Shown here in pieces: positions 1 through 8,477 of a stretch of DNA of 37,871 nucleotides. Origin of the DNA: CAZTAR01 sp043813895 (GTDB taxonomy: Bacteria; Planctomycetota; Phycisphaerae; UBA1845; UTPLA1); contig JBDRKQ010000018.1 in assembly GCA_043813895.1 (NCBI GenBank), positions 1 through 37,871 of the forward strand. The letters are read 5' to 3'. The notes beneath the pieces were generated by a model. That model saw nothing but the letters and a program-made list of their open reading frames with translations, was not told the DNA's origin and searched no databases. A program made the translations under genes and the position numbers. Position 1 is the stretch's first letter. Every line of letters begins with the position of its first letter.

Positions 1-1046
1 GTCTTCGCCGGAATGCACAGCCGCCCGCCGTCGTTGTTCGGCGTCGTCAACAGCACGGCATCGGCCGCTGCCATTTCCTCGACGGCCTGGCGATGTTCGG
101 CGTAGCCGATGTGGCGGAAGAAGACCCGGTCCGCATCGCGCACGAAGCTCAACTGACTTGCCGCGATGCTCCCGACGACGCGAAACTCCAACAGGCTCGC
201 AATGTCGCTGCGAGAAGCCCGCAGGGAACGAATCGCTTCTAAGACCGGTGCGATGCTCTGTTGGCGGTAGAAAGCGCCGACGTATGCCAGCGTGAAGCGT
301 CCTCTTCCCCGACACACGGTGCTATCAGGAGCGTCGGCGGGATCGTAGCCGTTTGTAATGGTCGACACGCGATCGGTGGTTAGCTCGGGATAGCGATCCT
401 GGAGACGATCCGCCAACTCCGGACAGGTGACCACGCAGTGGTCGGCCTCGCGTAGAACGGTCCGTTCGAGCCAGCCTGTAAAGCGATCCGCCCAGAGCGC
501 CATCGGAGCGTAGGCGAAGTTGTCCAACATCGGATCGCGCAAGTCGGCCACCCAGGGAATCCCCAGTCGCCGCTTCAACGACAAGCCGACGAGATGACTC
601 GCCACCGGCGGCGACGTCGTGACGACGGCCTCAATGCGTTGGCGCCGAATCAGTTGCCGACCCTTCCAGGCCGCCCGGGGCGTCCAAAGCAGCTCTCTCT
701 CGGGCAGCTTCAGCAGCGAGCAGATGCGATCCAGACGCCAGTACAGCCGGTCCTCCAGTGCATGCAGCCATCGCGGCATTCCGTCTCGCGGCCGCAGGTG
801 CCCGCACACCGCAGCCGCGACGGCGCCAGGCTCCAGACCGCGACACCGCAAGACGCGCGCCGCGGGACCGGCCGCGTCAACCATGCTGTGATCGATCAGC
901 GGATAGTGCGCATGGCCCGCCGTCAGGATGTTCGCGCGCCAGCCGGCCGCTGGCAGATGTCGCGCGAGCTTGACGGCGCGTTGCACACCGCTGCCCCCGA
1001 TGGGCGGGAAGTGGTATGCGACGAGTAAGAGGTTTCGCAGAGCCAT
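1..1046 (-). CDS. Glycosyltransferase family 4-like, 3' end outside window
   Basis: This is an open frame from an ATG at 1044-1046 to the window edge, about 348 residues with no stop. The N-terminus reads LLVAYHFPPIGGSGVQRAVK, the glycine-rich donor-side loop found in many exopolysaccharide glycosyltransferases of the GT-B fold. Further on it has VADLRDP and TITNGYD, which are typical of the linker between the two Rossmann-like domains. The visible end reads RLCIPAK, just where the family usually shows the nucleotide-sugar-binding ...IPAKxFEYL segment, so perhaps 50-80 residues are missing. It is the last visible gene of the exopolysaccharide operon and lies 177 bases after its neighbour. The protein probably adds one sugar to a lipid-linked repeat unit in the cytoplasm. 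Donor and acceptor cannot be read from the sequence. Confidence 0.85.
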   Translation of the reverse strand, partial: MALRNLLLVAYHFPPIGGSGVQRAVKLARHLPAAGWRANILTAGHAHYPLIDHSMVDAAGPAARVLRCRGLEPGAVAAAVCGHLRPRDGMPRWLHALEDRLYWRLDRICSLLKLPERELLWTPRAAWKGRQLIRRQRIEAVVTTSPPVASHLVGLSLKRRLGIPWVADLRDPMLDNFAYAPMALWADRFTGWLERTVLREADHCVVTCPELADRLQDRYPELTTDRVSTITNGYDPADAPDSTVCRGRGRFTLAYVGAFYRQQSIAPVLEAIRSLRASRSDIASLLEFRVVGSIAASQLSFVRDADRVFFRHIGYAEHRQAVEEMAAADAVLLTTPNNDGGRLCIPAK

Positions 1047-1105
1047 ATACGTGTCTTCCGGCCCCCCACTCCTGAAGGGATGGGGCACCCGCGCCACAAG
1101 CCTGG

Positions 1106-1122
1106 CCGCCAGACGGCAAGCC
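1106..1122. repeat. Dispersed 17-mer CCGCCAGACGGCAAGCC, copy 1
   Basis: Identical to 12808-12824, and related to 25272-25289. It lies in the 177-base gap between two glycosyltransferase genes, next to the hairpin at 1155-1171. Confidence 0.6.
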
Positions 1123-1154
1123 TGGTTGCGGCGGTCATCACAAACAGTGCGTTT

Positions 1155-1171
1155 GGTGGGCAGTGCCCACC
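1155..1171. repeat. Hairpin GGTGGGCA-G-TGCCCACC
   Basis: Eight complementary bases on each side of a single G, followed by CTACA. I remember text of the form GGTGGGCAxTGCCCACCCTACA as common between genes in planctomycetes. It may act as a weak terminator or simply be a mobile spacer repeat. Confidence 0.65.
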
Positions 1172-1223
1172 CTACAATGCTCGTCAGCCACCCCCCGGCC
1201 AAGGCCGGGGACTCTTGCCACAG

Positions 1224-2210
1224 CTACACGAAGTGTTCGCGAACGAGTTCCCGCACTCGCCACGGCCAGACGGTCCATCGCCCGTCGTGCTCCAGGAGCC
1301 TCGCGAGACGCCGCTTGACACGCCACTTCGGTTTGAGCGAGAGACCGGGTTGCGAAGTCCCGCCTTCCAGTCCTAGTTGATCGAGCGCTCGACGCGACTC
1401 ATCAACAATGTGTTCTATTGAGGGCCGCCATCCGCACTCGTCGTACCGACACGGCGTGCCCAGAGGATTCCAGATCGTTTCGTAACGCTGGCGATTCGTA
1501 ATGCCCATCCGCGTCCATCGCGCTTCGCCGCCGCAACCCCACACGTAATGTGGACAGCGGCAGAGGCTCGCGAGGTGCAGCCCGCCGGTCGATGCCCCGA
1601 TCGCCAACCTCGCACGGGACAACTGCCGGATCGCTTCGTCCAGCCTCGGCTCGTATGTCTCGACCGACAGGCCGTCGTCACGCAACCGTCCCGCCAGGTC
1701 CTCCCACCACGCGGCCGTCATGTTGCGCTCCGCGGCCAGGATTCTGATCCGGGGCACAACGAGGATGTCGGTCTTCACCTCTTGGCGTACTCGCAGGTCG
1801 GTGAATACCTGGTGCGTCCGGGCAGTCGGCCACAGGGTTCCGTCACAAGGCGGGAGCAGTAGCGTCGCCTCCGCCGGCGAAACGCCCAACGGTTCACATG
1901 CGGTGCCTACCTGTTGCTTCAGCAACGTGCGAAGGACCGTCGCATCCACGGCGCGGCCTTCGGCATTCACACGGTGATCCTCATTTCGATGGCCCGGCAA
2001 GTCGGCGTCAGACACCGGACAGAACACGACGCGGCTGTTGTGGTCACCGCAAGCGTACAAAGCCCGCCGGTCGGCCCTTGCGCAAATGACGACGCGATCG
2101 TAGCCCCCGTGTGCAATCGTCCAGCGCACGCGGCCCTGCCAGTTCATCAACTCCCATCCGAACTCGCCGGGGTAGAGCGCCACGATCAATGTTTTGGGCG
2201 AACGGCTCAA
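1224..2210 (-). CDS. Putative polysaccharide biosynthesis protein, GT-B-like
   Basis: About 328 residues. I start it at a TTG (2208-2210), because GGAGG lies six bases upstream and the TTG overlaps the TGA of the deacetylase gene as TTGA, a classic coupled arrangement. A longer TTG start at 2252 is possible. Near the N-terminus it has LYPGEFGWELMNWQGRVR, a signature I recall from uncharacterised proteins in exopolysaccharide clusters. In the second half, LAIGASTGGLHLASLCRCP resembles the nucleotide-sugar-binding segment of GT-B enzymes such as family 9 heptosyltransferases. No signal peptide or membrane segment is visible. Its place between a deacetylase and a glycosyltransferase supports a role in building or modifying the polysaccharide, but the exact reaction is unknown. 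Confidence 0.72.
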   Translation of the reverse strand: MSRSPKTLIVALYPGEFGWELMNWQGRVRWTIAHGGYDRVVICARADRRALYACGDHNSRVVFCPVSDADLPGHRNEDHRVNAEGRAVDATVLRTLLKQQVGTACEPLGVSPAEATLLLPPCDGTLWPTARTHQVFTDLRVRQEVKTDILVVPRIRILAAERNMTAAWWEDLAGRLRDDGLSVETYEPRLDEAIRQLSRARLAIGASTGGLHLASLCRCPHYVWGCGGEARWTRMGITNRQRYETIWNPLGTPCRYDECGWRPSIEHIVDESRRALDQLGLEGGTSQPGLSLKPKWRVKRRLARLLEHDGRWTVWPWRVRELVREHFV

Positions 2211-3217
2211 GCCATACCTCCGTTCTCTGGTGGTGGTGCATTCGCGGGCCAATCCTCGATCATCCTCTCAAAGCCCTCTTGTGATCCGCGCGTGGCGGGC
2301 TTGCGGCTCAACTCAAACGGATCGACGCGACCGACGTTGAACCTCCGGCGCATGTCCAGCGTCGCACGGTGCCTGGTTTCTTGGGCGATTGCGCGGGACT
2401 CGGCGTTGTAGTGGTTCTTCAGGCCGAAGGGGTAGGCCAAGGACACAGGCGAATAGCCAGTCAGCGACGCAAGGATGTCCGCTGCCTTGGCGATCTCCTC
2501 TCGCTGTGCATCGGCTGCGAGAGTAGAGAGAATCGGGTGCGTGTGCGTGTGGTTCCCAAACTCGACGAACTCCGGATCGGCGTTGGCAACATCTTCCCGT
2601 TCGATGTAGGGCCGCAGCGATGAGGCCAGCTCTCGGCCTGTTTGTCCGACCGATTGCAGGACCGATTCCAGGATGTCGGCCATGTCGCTCCGAAAGCAGC
2701 GGCGCGCGAAGTGGGCGGCCGACTCACCCTCCGCCTGCGGCGGGTAGCCCGACGACTTGAACGCCTCGGCGACGCGCTGCTCGTGGCCGTAGGCGGAAAG
2801 CCAAGCGAGCTTGTGCTGCCAGAGCAGATCGTCGTTGCCAATCACCGCAGTCACGGGGAAGACGGTCATCGGGATGCGGCGTCGAAAGAGAATTGGCATC
2901 GCCCGGCCTATCGCGTCGGCGTATCCGTCGTCGAACGTGAGCACCACGGCGCGGTTCACCGGCTCGCCCCGTTCGAGGCTCGAAACGAGCTCGCTCAGTC
3001 GCAGCGGCTTGTAGTGTTCCGCCAGGTAGTCGATCTGCTCCTCGAACTCCGCGGGATCGTGGGACGGGACGATCTTGTCCAGGAATGTGCCCGCGGGTTT
3101 GGCGATGCGATGATAGGTTATGATGTTGATGCACCGGTCGTTGTACCGGCGTCTGAGAAGCCGCACGAGCTTCCCGGACAACGTGTCGAACTCCGTCCTC
3201 TCGAGCAACGTATTCAT
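2207..3217 (-). CDS. Polysaccharide deacetylase (NodB/CE4 family)
   Basis: 336 residues. The ATG at 3215-3217 overlaps the upstream TGA as ATGA and is preceded by GGGGGTGAG. The NodB homology domain is clear: TFDDGYAD holds the catalytic and metal-binding Asp pair, NHTHTHPIL holds the metal-binding His-x3-His pair, and SLAYPFG is the conserved motif 3. The enzyme should remove N- or O-acetyl groups from a sugar, using a divalent metal. I see no signal peptide, so it may act on lipid-linked intermediates or leave the cell by another route. It lacks the tail I would expect of the XrtA-associated deacetylase subfamily. It is translationally coupled to genes on both sides, so it belongs to the same polysaccharide pathway. 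Confidence 0.9.
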   Translation of the reverse strand: MNTLLERTEFDTLSGKLVRLLRRRYNDRCINIITYHRIAKPAGTFLDKIVPSHDPAEFEEQIDYLAEHYKPLRLSELVSSLERGEPVNRAVVLTFDDGYADAIGRAMPILFRRRIPMTVFPVTAVIGNDDLLWQHKLAWLSAYGHEQRVAEAFKSSGYPPQAEGESAAHFARRCFRSDMADILESVLQSVGQTGRELASSLRPYIEREDVANADPEFVEFGNHTHTHPILSTLAADAQREEIAKAADILASLTGYSPVSLAYPFGLKNHYNAESRAIAQETRHRATLDMRRRFNVGRVDPFELSRKPATRGSQEGFERMIEDWPANAPPPENGGMA

Positions 3218-4707
3218 CGACTCACCCCCATAGCGCGTCTCTTGATCGGCGCGACGGCATCCAAACACGCCGCGAGCTGCCGCGCTTGATACTCCCTTGT
3301 CAGCGGCTTCAACGCCTCCGGGGACCGTTGCGGCCTCAGATTCCCTGCAAGCCACCGGCGATACATGTCAATCACCTTGCGGGTGATGTCGTCCACGTCG
3401 TCGGGGTCGCAGAGCCAAACGCCGTCATGCTCCCGCAAGACTGCCGCCGCCGCGCCGTGCAACGGCACCACCGCGAGCACCGCGCGCCCACTGCCGAGGC
3501 ACTCGTAGACTTTCGTCGTCGTGTCGTTTTCACTTCCCGGCAGGTTCGGAAGGAGGACGACGTTCACGTCCGCGGAGGCCATCGCCGCCAGGGCCTGCGA
3601 ATGCGTCAACATCCCCAGGTATCGCACGGCGCCGTTGTCGGTCGGTTTTGTCAGATCATTTGCATGGGCGCCGGGGCGGCCCGCGAAATCGAACTGCGCA
3701 TGCTGTCCACTTCCCGGAACCGTTTCGAGAAACCGGCGAAACGCGGCCAGGATGTTGACCGGACTCCGCGTCTTGTAGAGAGAGCCCGCGTAGAGCAGAC
3801 GGAACCGCCGCCGCGGTGTTTCATCCGTGTGACGGGGAAAGTCCTCCGGGTCGAAACCGTTGGCGATCGTCACACACTTTCGGGCGGCGGGCGCGCTGTA
3901 ACGAGCCTTGAACCTCGTGGTCATGGCGTCGTTTACACTCACGATCCACGAGGCCCGCCGCAGGACGGCCGATTCCGCCCAGCGCGTGAGCCGGTGCCCC
4001 CACCTGCCCTGCCACTGCTCCCAATGAATGTACTCGACCCAGGGATCCCGGAAATCAGCCAGCCACGGTCGGCGAATCGCGTTCTGAACGCACAGCCCGA
4101 TCATGTGATCGCTGAACGGCATGCCCGACGAGAACACGGCATCGAAGCAGAACCTCCGATGGAGCCGAATCGCCAGCCTCACTGCCGACGGTAGCCGCCA
4201 TATCCCTCGATCGGGAAAGGAAAAGAGATCGTGCAGCTTCTGGAGCCGCCACTTGAGCAGGCTGCTCCAACGGTGTTCGTCGAATCCCAGCGGTCGCGTC
4301 ATGGGTGCCAGCGCACCGGCACTTGCGCGCGCGAGGTAGCTCGGCCAACTGTCGAGCACCGGGCTGAGACGATAGACCGGCAGGTCGTCCGGCAAGTCCA
4401 GCAGGCTTTCGGCGTCCGTTGCCCGCCGCGCATCGTGCGAAGAGACAGCTCCCCGACGCGTTGCTCCCGTAATCACGACGGAATCCCACCCGTAGCGGCG
4501 GAGGTACTTCGCGAACTTCCGCAAACGGATCGCTCCCACGGACGCCACAGGCGGAAACCGGCTGGCAATCACGAGGACGCGGCGACGCACCTTGGACGGG
4601 TGTCCCGCCGCCTCCCGCGCCGGTTCATCGGCCGGACCCTGGGTCGCTGTGGCAAAAGTGTGCTCATGCACGGATTCGCCCAGCACCGCTAACCCCGGAC
4701 CAGGCAT
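3214..4707 (-). CDS. Glycosyltransferase family 4
   Basis: 497 residues from the ATG at 4705-4707. An in-frame opening to 4854 exists but its residues look non-coding. An AAGGAGG lies about 14 bases upstream of the chosen ATG, which is rather far, so the start is uncertain. After a variable N-terminal stretch, VLVIASRFPPVASVGAIRLR gives the donor-side loop. VITGATRR, LADFRDPWVEY, TIANGFDPEDFP and LLYAGSLYKTRSP follow in the usual order. VYECLGSGRAVLAVVP near the end is the nucleotide-sugar-binding segment. It resembles the partial gene at the left edge in architecture, so the two may be old paralogues. It is a cytoplasmic or membrane-associated sugar transferase with unknown specificity, coupled to the deacetylase by an ATGA overlap. 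Confidence 0.88.
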   Translation of the reverse strand: MPGPGLAVLGESVHEHTFATATQGPADEPAREAAGHPSKVRRRVLVIASRFPPVASVGAIRLRKFAKYLRRYGWDSVVITGATRRGAVSSHDARRATDAESLLDLPDDLPVYRLSPVLDSWPSYLARASAGALAPMTRPLGFDEHRWSSLLKWRLQKLHDLFSFPDRGIWRLPSAVRLAIRLHRRFCFDAVFSSGMPFSDHMIGLCVQNAIRRPWLADFRDPWVEYIHWEQWQGRWGHRLTRWAESAVLRRASWIVSVNDAMTTRFKARYSAPAARKCVTIANGFDPEDFPRHTDETPRRRFRLLYAGSLYKTRSPVNILAAFRRFLETVPGSGQHAQFDFAGRPGAHANDLTKPTDNGAVRYLGMLTHSQALAAMASADVNVVLLPNLPGSENDTTTKVYECLGSGRAVLAVVPLHGAAAAVLREHDGVWLCDPDDVDDITRKVIDMYRRWLAGNLRPQRSPEALKPLTREYQARQLAACLDAVAPIKRRAMGVSR

Positions 4708-4887
4708 CTGCGCAGTGATAACCTCCTTGTCGAATTCGTTTTCCGGTCGAGCCAAAGGGATGCTCCCAATCGGCGTACTCGCTCCGCGACGACGCACAGA
4801 CCGCGCCGTCCCATATCGCCTCTCAGTAAGATGTATCGATCGGGTCAGGGGCAAACTGAAGACATATCGGAAGGCGTTGGTCAGACG

Positions 4888-6243
4888 TTATCGGACGACT
4901 GCCTCGCCCGCTGGCGATGCCAGCCTGAGCGCGCTGCGAGCTTTCCGGCCTTCCTCGAAGACCGGCGAGCCAGACAGGACCCCGCGGTTTCCTGGGAGCC
5001 GCAGCGGGGGCGCTCCGGCGTTTCGCGAAGGTGGACATGCAGAGAGGGGGACCTCGCAACCGCCCAGGACGACTTGTTCGTACGTCTGCAATACCTCCGG
5101 CCAACAGTGGTAGGTGGCCGCGTACCGGTAGCCTGCCTCACTGATTCTCTCGCAGAGGCCGTCGTACCAACAGAGTTCGGCGACCCTGTCCGCGAAATCG
5201 CCCGCCTCATCTGCGACGAGGATGTTGTGCCGATCCACGACATCGAGGCAAGAGGCCACTGCGAGCGTGGCGACGACCGGCCGGCGGGCGGCCATAGCCT
5301 CCAGCACCTTGTTTTGCAGGCCCCTGGCGATCTGCATGGGCGCGACAACCACACGACAGCCCAGAAGGAATCGACGGGCATCCGAGACTTCACCGATCAC
5401 CTCGACCGCAGGCGCCTGACTCAGACGGCGGACCGATCGGGCGGGGTTTCTCCCGGCGATCATCAGTCTCGCCCCCGGCACGGTGCTCGAAACCTGTGGC
5501 CAGACCTCGCGGACAAACCACTCCATCGCTTGCACGTTCGGTGGATAGTGCATCGCGCCCAAGAAGCCGATGACCGGGCCGCGCGATGAAGCCGGGCTCC
5601 GCGATCCGGGATGCAGGTGGGTTCCGTTCGAGATGACGTGCGTCGTGGCAACTCTCGGCAGCGGATTCAGGATCGCTCGCTCCTGCTCCGTGATGAAGAT
5701 CACCGAGTCAAATGAGGAGAGACAGGATCTCTCGAAGGCACGCAACCGCGCGCCCTCGCGGCGGAACAACATCGACATCGGAAAGCGTGTGTGTTCCGCG
5801 TAATCGAACCACTTCTCACTGTCGACGTCACACATATCCAACACGCGGCGTCGAAGTGGTAACTCAAGCAAGTATGGCGCCATGCTCGTCGAGAAGCACA
5901 CGCCGACATCGAAGTCGATCTCTCGGCTCCATCGCGCGAGGCTGCGGTGCAGTTCGCGGTTGTCAAACGCGCCGCACATCAACGGCAACCCGTGGATCCA
6001 CTTCGCGGCTGCGGGGATCAGTGTTCTGTGTTTGCGCAAACGCACGATCGCAACATCGGCGCAGATCCGCCGCAAAAACGCCGCGGCGGCGAGGTCCCTG
6101 TCCGAGTCGGCGAAGCCGGCGAGGTAGACGTGGTGCCGCCGCGCAAGATGCTCCAGTTGATGGAAGGTGCGGATCTTGTCGCCTTTGTCCGGCGCGGACG
6201 GTACGCGAGTGGTTAGGAAGAGTATGTTTTTCCGCCGCGGCAC
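4888..6243 (-). CDS. Stp1-like sugar transferase, PEP-CTERM/EPS system associated
   Basis: 451 residues from a GTG at 6241-6243, with GGAGG six bases upstream. The N-terminus ILFLTTRVPSAPDKGDKIRT is the hallmark of the family I know as TIGR03087 (sugar transferase of the PEP-CTERM/EpsH1 system). MCDVDSEKWFDYA and VGFLGAM-like segments (here VIGFLGAMHYPPNVQAM) fit the same family, and GLQNKVLEAMAARRPVVAT is the donor-binding part. The protein should transfer a sugar during synthesis of an exopolysaccharide linked to exosortase-type surfaces. The last 50 or so residues, after VLGGCEVPLS, are Arg/Pro/Ala-rich, unlike the family, and may come from a repeat that removed the original stop. It is followed by a 180-base gap before the next glycosyltransferase on the transcript's upstream side. 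Confidence 0.88.
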   Translation of the reverse strand: MPRRKNILFLTTRVPSAPDKGDKIRTFHQLEHLARRHHVYLAGFADSDRDLAAAAFLRRICADVAIVRLRKHRTLIPAAAKWIHGLPLMCGAFDNRELHRSLARWSREIDFDVGVCFSTSMAPYLLELPLRRRVLDMCDVDSEKWFDYAEHTRFPMSMLFRREGARLRAFERSCLSSFDSVIFITEQERAILNPLPRVATTHVISNGTHLHPGSRSPASSRGPVIGFLGAMHYPPNVQAMEWFVREVWPQVSSTVPGARLMIAGRNPARSVRRLSQAPAVEVIGEVSDARRFLLGCRVVVAPMQIARGLQNKVLEAMAARRPVVATLAVASCLDVVDRHNILVADEAGDFADRVAELCWYDGLCERISEAGYRYAATYHCWPEVLQTYEQVVLGGCEVPLSACPPSRNAGAPPLRLPGNRGVLSGSPVFEEGRKARSALRLASPAGEAVVR

Positions 6244-6265
6244 GTCCTACCTCCGCAACATGCGT

Positions 6266-7315
6266 TCATCCGGGTATGGACTTCGCGAGCCATCCGCCGA
6301 CGGGCCGTGTGATCGGCAGCGGCAGGGACCGCCACACTCGACGCGCGGCGGCCCAACGCGGCGAACTCGGCGCCAGATCGGGCGCCGCGCGGCCTGGCAT
6401 CACATAGGTCTGGAACTCGAGCACCTGCGCCTCGAATCCGCAGGAACGCTTGAAGTTGTAGCTCCCCGTGTTGTCGAGGCGTGTGCGGCCGAAGTCGTAT
6501 ACCCGATATCCGTGCTCGACGCCCCACCGCATCGACTCGGCATAGAGGTAGTTGTTCAGGCCGTAGATGCCGGCGCGCTCGTCCAGCCCGGCAAAATACG
6601 GCAACACGGCGTCCCGATACAAGAAGGTCAACAGGCCTGCGACCGGCCGATCCCCGCTGAAGACGAGTTGGACAACGCTTCGGCCTCCCAGCGCCGACAC
6701 CAACTCCTCGAAGAACTGATAGGGATAGTTCACCGAACCGAGCCGCCGCATCGAACGGGCGTACAGCTGCCAGACAGTCGGCAAACACGCGGTGTTGAAC
6801 TCGACGCGCAGGCGATGGCGCTGGCCGGCGCGGCGCGCCGCCGCCCGGGCTTTGCGGGGTAAGGCGCCGGGCACATCGGCCGCGCGACGAGGCAGCATCT
6901 TGCGGAAGGTCGCGTGAGTATTCACCGAATCCAACGTACGAACAGCGGCCTTGATCGATCGAAACTCGATGGACCGGGCTCCGATTCGCGCGGCGATCCC
7001 CTTGGCCTTGTTGAATAAGGCGGCGGCGGATTCCGGTCCATCGGTCAACATGCCGCCGTAGGTGGCGTATGGAACGCTGACCAGGAGTCGACCGGCCAGG
7101 ACGCTTTTGATCTCGAAGAGAGGCAGGATGCCGACGACCCTGGCGTTTCGCGTGGCGATCAGATAGCGGCTTCGGTGGCCAAACGCCCGCTCGACGGCGC
7201 GCTTCCAAGCAAGATCGTGAAAAAGGGTCGCCTCCGGGTGTCTATTTACAAACGTCTGCCAGGGTCCTTGCGAATGCAGGTCGAACTCGTGAATCCGAAG
7301 ACCGCGTTCGGACAT
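6266..7315 (-). CDS. FemAB-like GNAT-fold protein, PEP-CTERM/EPS system associated
   Basis: 349 residues from the ATG at 7313-7315, with AAGGG six bases upstream. The in-frame extension to 7483 crosses repeat DNA and is unlikely to be coding. The text matches the FemAB-related family I know as TIGR03019. LFHDLAWKRAVERAFGH begins the first acyltransferase lobe, VSVPYATYGGMLTD follows, and the second lobe has YPYQFFEELVSALGGRSVVQ, LNNYLYAESMRWGVEHGYRV and YDFGRTRLDNTGSYNFKRSC. Such proteins probably attach an amino acid or acyl group to a precursor, but the substrate is not established. It ends 22 bases before the Stp1-like gene starts, so the two are probably co-transcribed. Confidence 0.88.
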   Translation of the reverse strand: MSERGLRIHEFDLHSQGPWQTFVNRHPEATLFHDLAWKRAVERAFGHRSRYLIATRNARVVGILPLFEIKSVLAGRLLVSVPYATYGGMLTDGPESAAALFNKAKGIAARIGARSIEFRSIKAAVRTLDSVNTHATFRKMLPRRAADVPGALPRKARAAARRAGQRHRLRVEFNTACLPTVWQLYARSMRRLGSVNYPYQFFEELVSALGGRSVVQLVFSGDRPVAGLLTFLYRDAVLPYFAGLDERAGIYGLNNYLYAESMRWGVEHGYRVYDFGRTRLDNTGSYNFKRSCGFEAQVLEFQTYVMPGRAAPDLAPSSPRWAAARRVWRSLPLPITRPVGGWLAKSIPG

Positions 7316-7350
7316 GACAGCCCTTCTGTGTGGTTGTTCGTGTCTCATCC

Positions 7351-7376
7351 GAGCCCCGAGCGCAAGCGAGTGGGTC
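7351..7376. repeat. GC-rich spacer repeat, GAGCCCCGAGCGCAAGCGAG type
   Basis: The text GAGCCCCGAGCGCAAGCGAG followed by TGGGTC resembles a spacer repeat I recall from planctomycete genomes. Only one copy is in the window. It lies in the 179-base gap between the kinase-like and FemAB-like genes, close to the GTCCGAC repeat copy at 7435-7459. Confidence 0.4.
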
Positions 7377-7434
7377 CGGAGACCAATGGTCCGTCCGCGT
7401 AGACCCCGCGCTGGCGCCTGTGGCTCGGACGGAC

Positions 7435-7459
7435 GTCCGACACGGGGTTCGGACGCTAC
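7435..7459. repeat. GTCCGAC/GTCGGAC spacer repeat, copy 1
   Basis: GTCCGAC (7435-7441), loop ACGGGG, TTCGGAC (7448-7454) and GCTAC. One base of the right arm differs from the other copies. It lies in the gap between the kinase-like and FemAB-like genes, 36 bases past the kinase stop, so here it does not overlap a stop codon. Confidence 0.7.
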
Positions 7460-7494
7460 ATTCGTCGTCGGCGCGGGCGGCAAACGCTACGTCC

Positions 7495-8448
7495 TCACTC
7501 GCCCCGATAGCTCTCCCGGTACATGTGACGGGAGTCTCGCAGATTGCAGCCTGCGGCCAGACAGCCGATGACGTTCAGGTTGTTCGACTGTAACCAGTGC
7601 ACCGATTGCTGGACGATGTTTGTCGGCGTACTGTGCATCCGAACGACCATCAAGACGCCGGTGCAGAGCGCTCCTACCACACCCACGTCCGACAGCTTCT
7701 GCACCGGAGGTGTATCGACCAAGACGACCTGATACCTCTCGCGGATCTCATCGAAGACTCGCGACGCGGTTGAGGAATTGAGCAACTCGGTGGGGTTAAG
7801 CCCGTGGCACTTGCCGGCAGGCAGAAGCGAGAGATTCGCCAGCGGGGTCCGGGCGATCGCCTGCTCGAGCGTCGCGTGCCCTGCCAAGACGTCCGCTAAC
7901 CCAGGCGTGTTGGACATTTTGAACAACCTCGCCAAGGAGCCCTGGTGGAAGTCGCTGTCCACTGCCAACACCTGCAGATGGCGGACCTCTGACATGATCA
8001 CGGCGAGGTTGGCCGTCGTGACGCTTTTTCCCTCGCGTTCGAGGCTACTCGTAATGGCATAACTTATGTGCTCCCCCGTTGTGTTCCGCTGGAGCAGCCA
8101 CGTCCGCGTCGCGCGGTACTGTTCGGCGATCGAGGCGGACCGCTCGTGGACGGCCACGACCGAAGGGTGAACGTCCCACGACGGCATCGGCGCGATTCCC
8201 GGGGAGGAGGAACGACGCCAGACGCCGCGCCCCAACCCACGGATCGCGTTTTCCGCGACACCTCTCTCCCCCGAATCGGGCGACGAAGCACCCTGGCGGC
8301 AGGGACTCTCCAAGTCCAGGACGGCGGCGGCCGAAACAGCGGCGTTGGCGGTTTCGGTGGCGACGGAAGGAGACCGGAGCCGGCCGAACCGAAGCTGTTC
8401 CTCCCGTTCCTGCTGCGCTTTTTTTAACGCCTGTGCGATTCTACCCAT
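7495..8448 (-). CDS. CpsD/CapB-type tyrosine kinase-like ATPase of EPS cluster
   Basis: 317 residues, ATG at 8446-8448 with only a weak ribosome site. It opens with MGRIAQALKKA, as do the stand-alone kinases of exosortase-associated polysaccharide loci. A low-complexity linker follows to about residue 90. The ATPase core then starts: Walker A at 135-144 reads SLEREGKSVT, where the family normally has PGEGKS, so a glycine is replaced by arginine. Walker A' is LAVDSDFHQGS (Asp164, Asp166) and Walker B is VVLVDTPP. Two tyrosines near the C-terminus (RHMYRESYRGE) could be autophosphorylation sites, but there is no dense Tyr cluster. It normally works with the chain-length protein encoded just upstream to control polymer length. 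Activity is uncertain because of the altered P-loop. Confidence 0.85.
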   Translation of the reverse strand: MGRIAQALKKAQQEREEQLRFGRLRSPSVATETANAAVSAAAVLDLESPCRQGASSPDSGERGVAENAIRGLGRGVWRRSSSPGIAPMPSWDVHPSVVAVHERSASIAEQYRATRTWLLQRNTTGEHISYAITSSLEREGKSVTTANLAVIMSEVRHLQVLAVDSDFHQGSLARLFKMSNTPGLADVLAGHATLEQAIARTPLANLSLLPAGKCHGLNPTELLNSSTASRVFDEIRERYQVVLVDTPPVQKLSDVGVVGALCTGVLMVVRMHSTPTNIVQQSVHWLQSNNLNVIGCLAAGCNLRDSRHMYRESYRGE

Positions 8449-8477
8449 GGTCCAGTCTCATCGTCAGCGAAGGACTC

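Noticed and set aside
2642..3289. Plus-strand open frames opposite the deacetylase and other minus-strand genes
   Set aside because: They are antisense shadows in GC-rich DNA, with no ribosome sites or family features, and they overlap genes with clear motifs.
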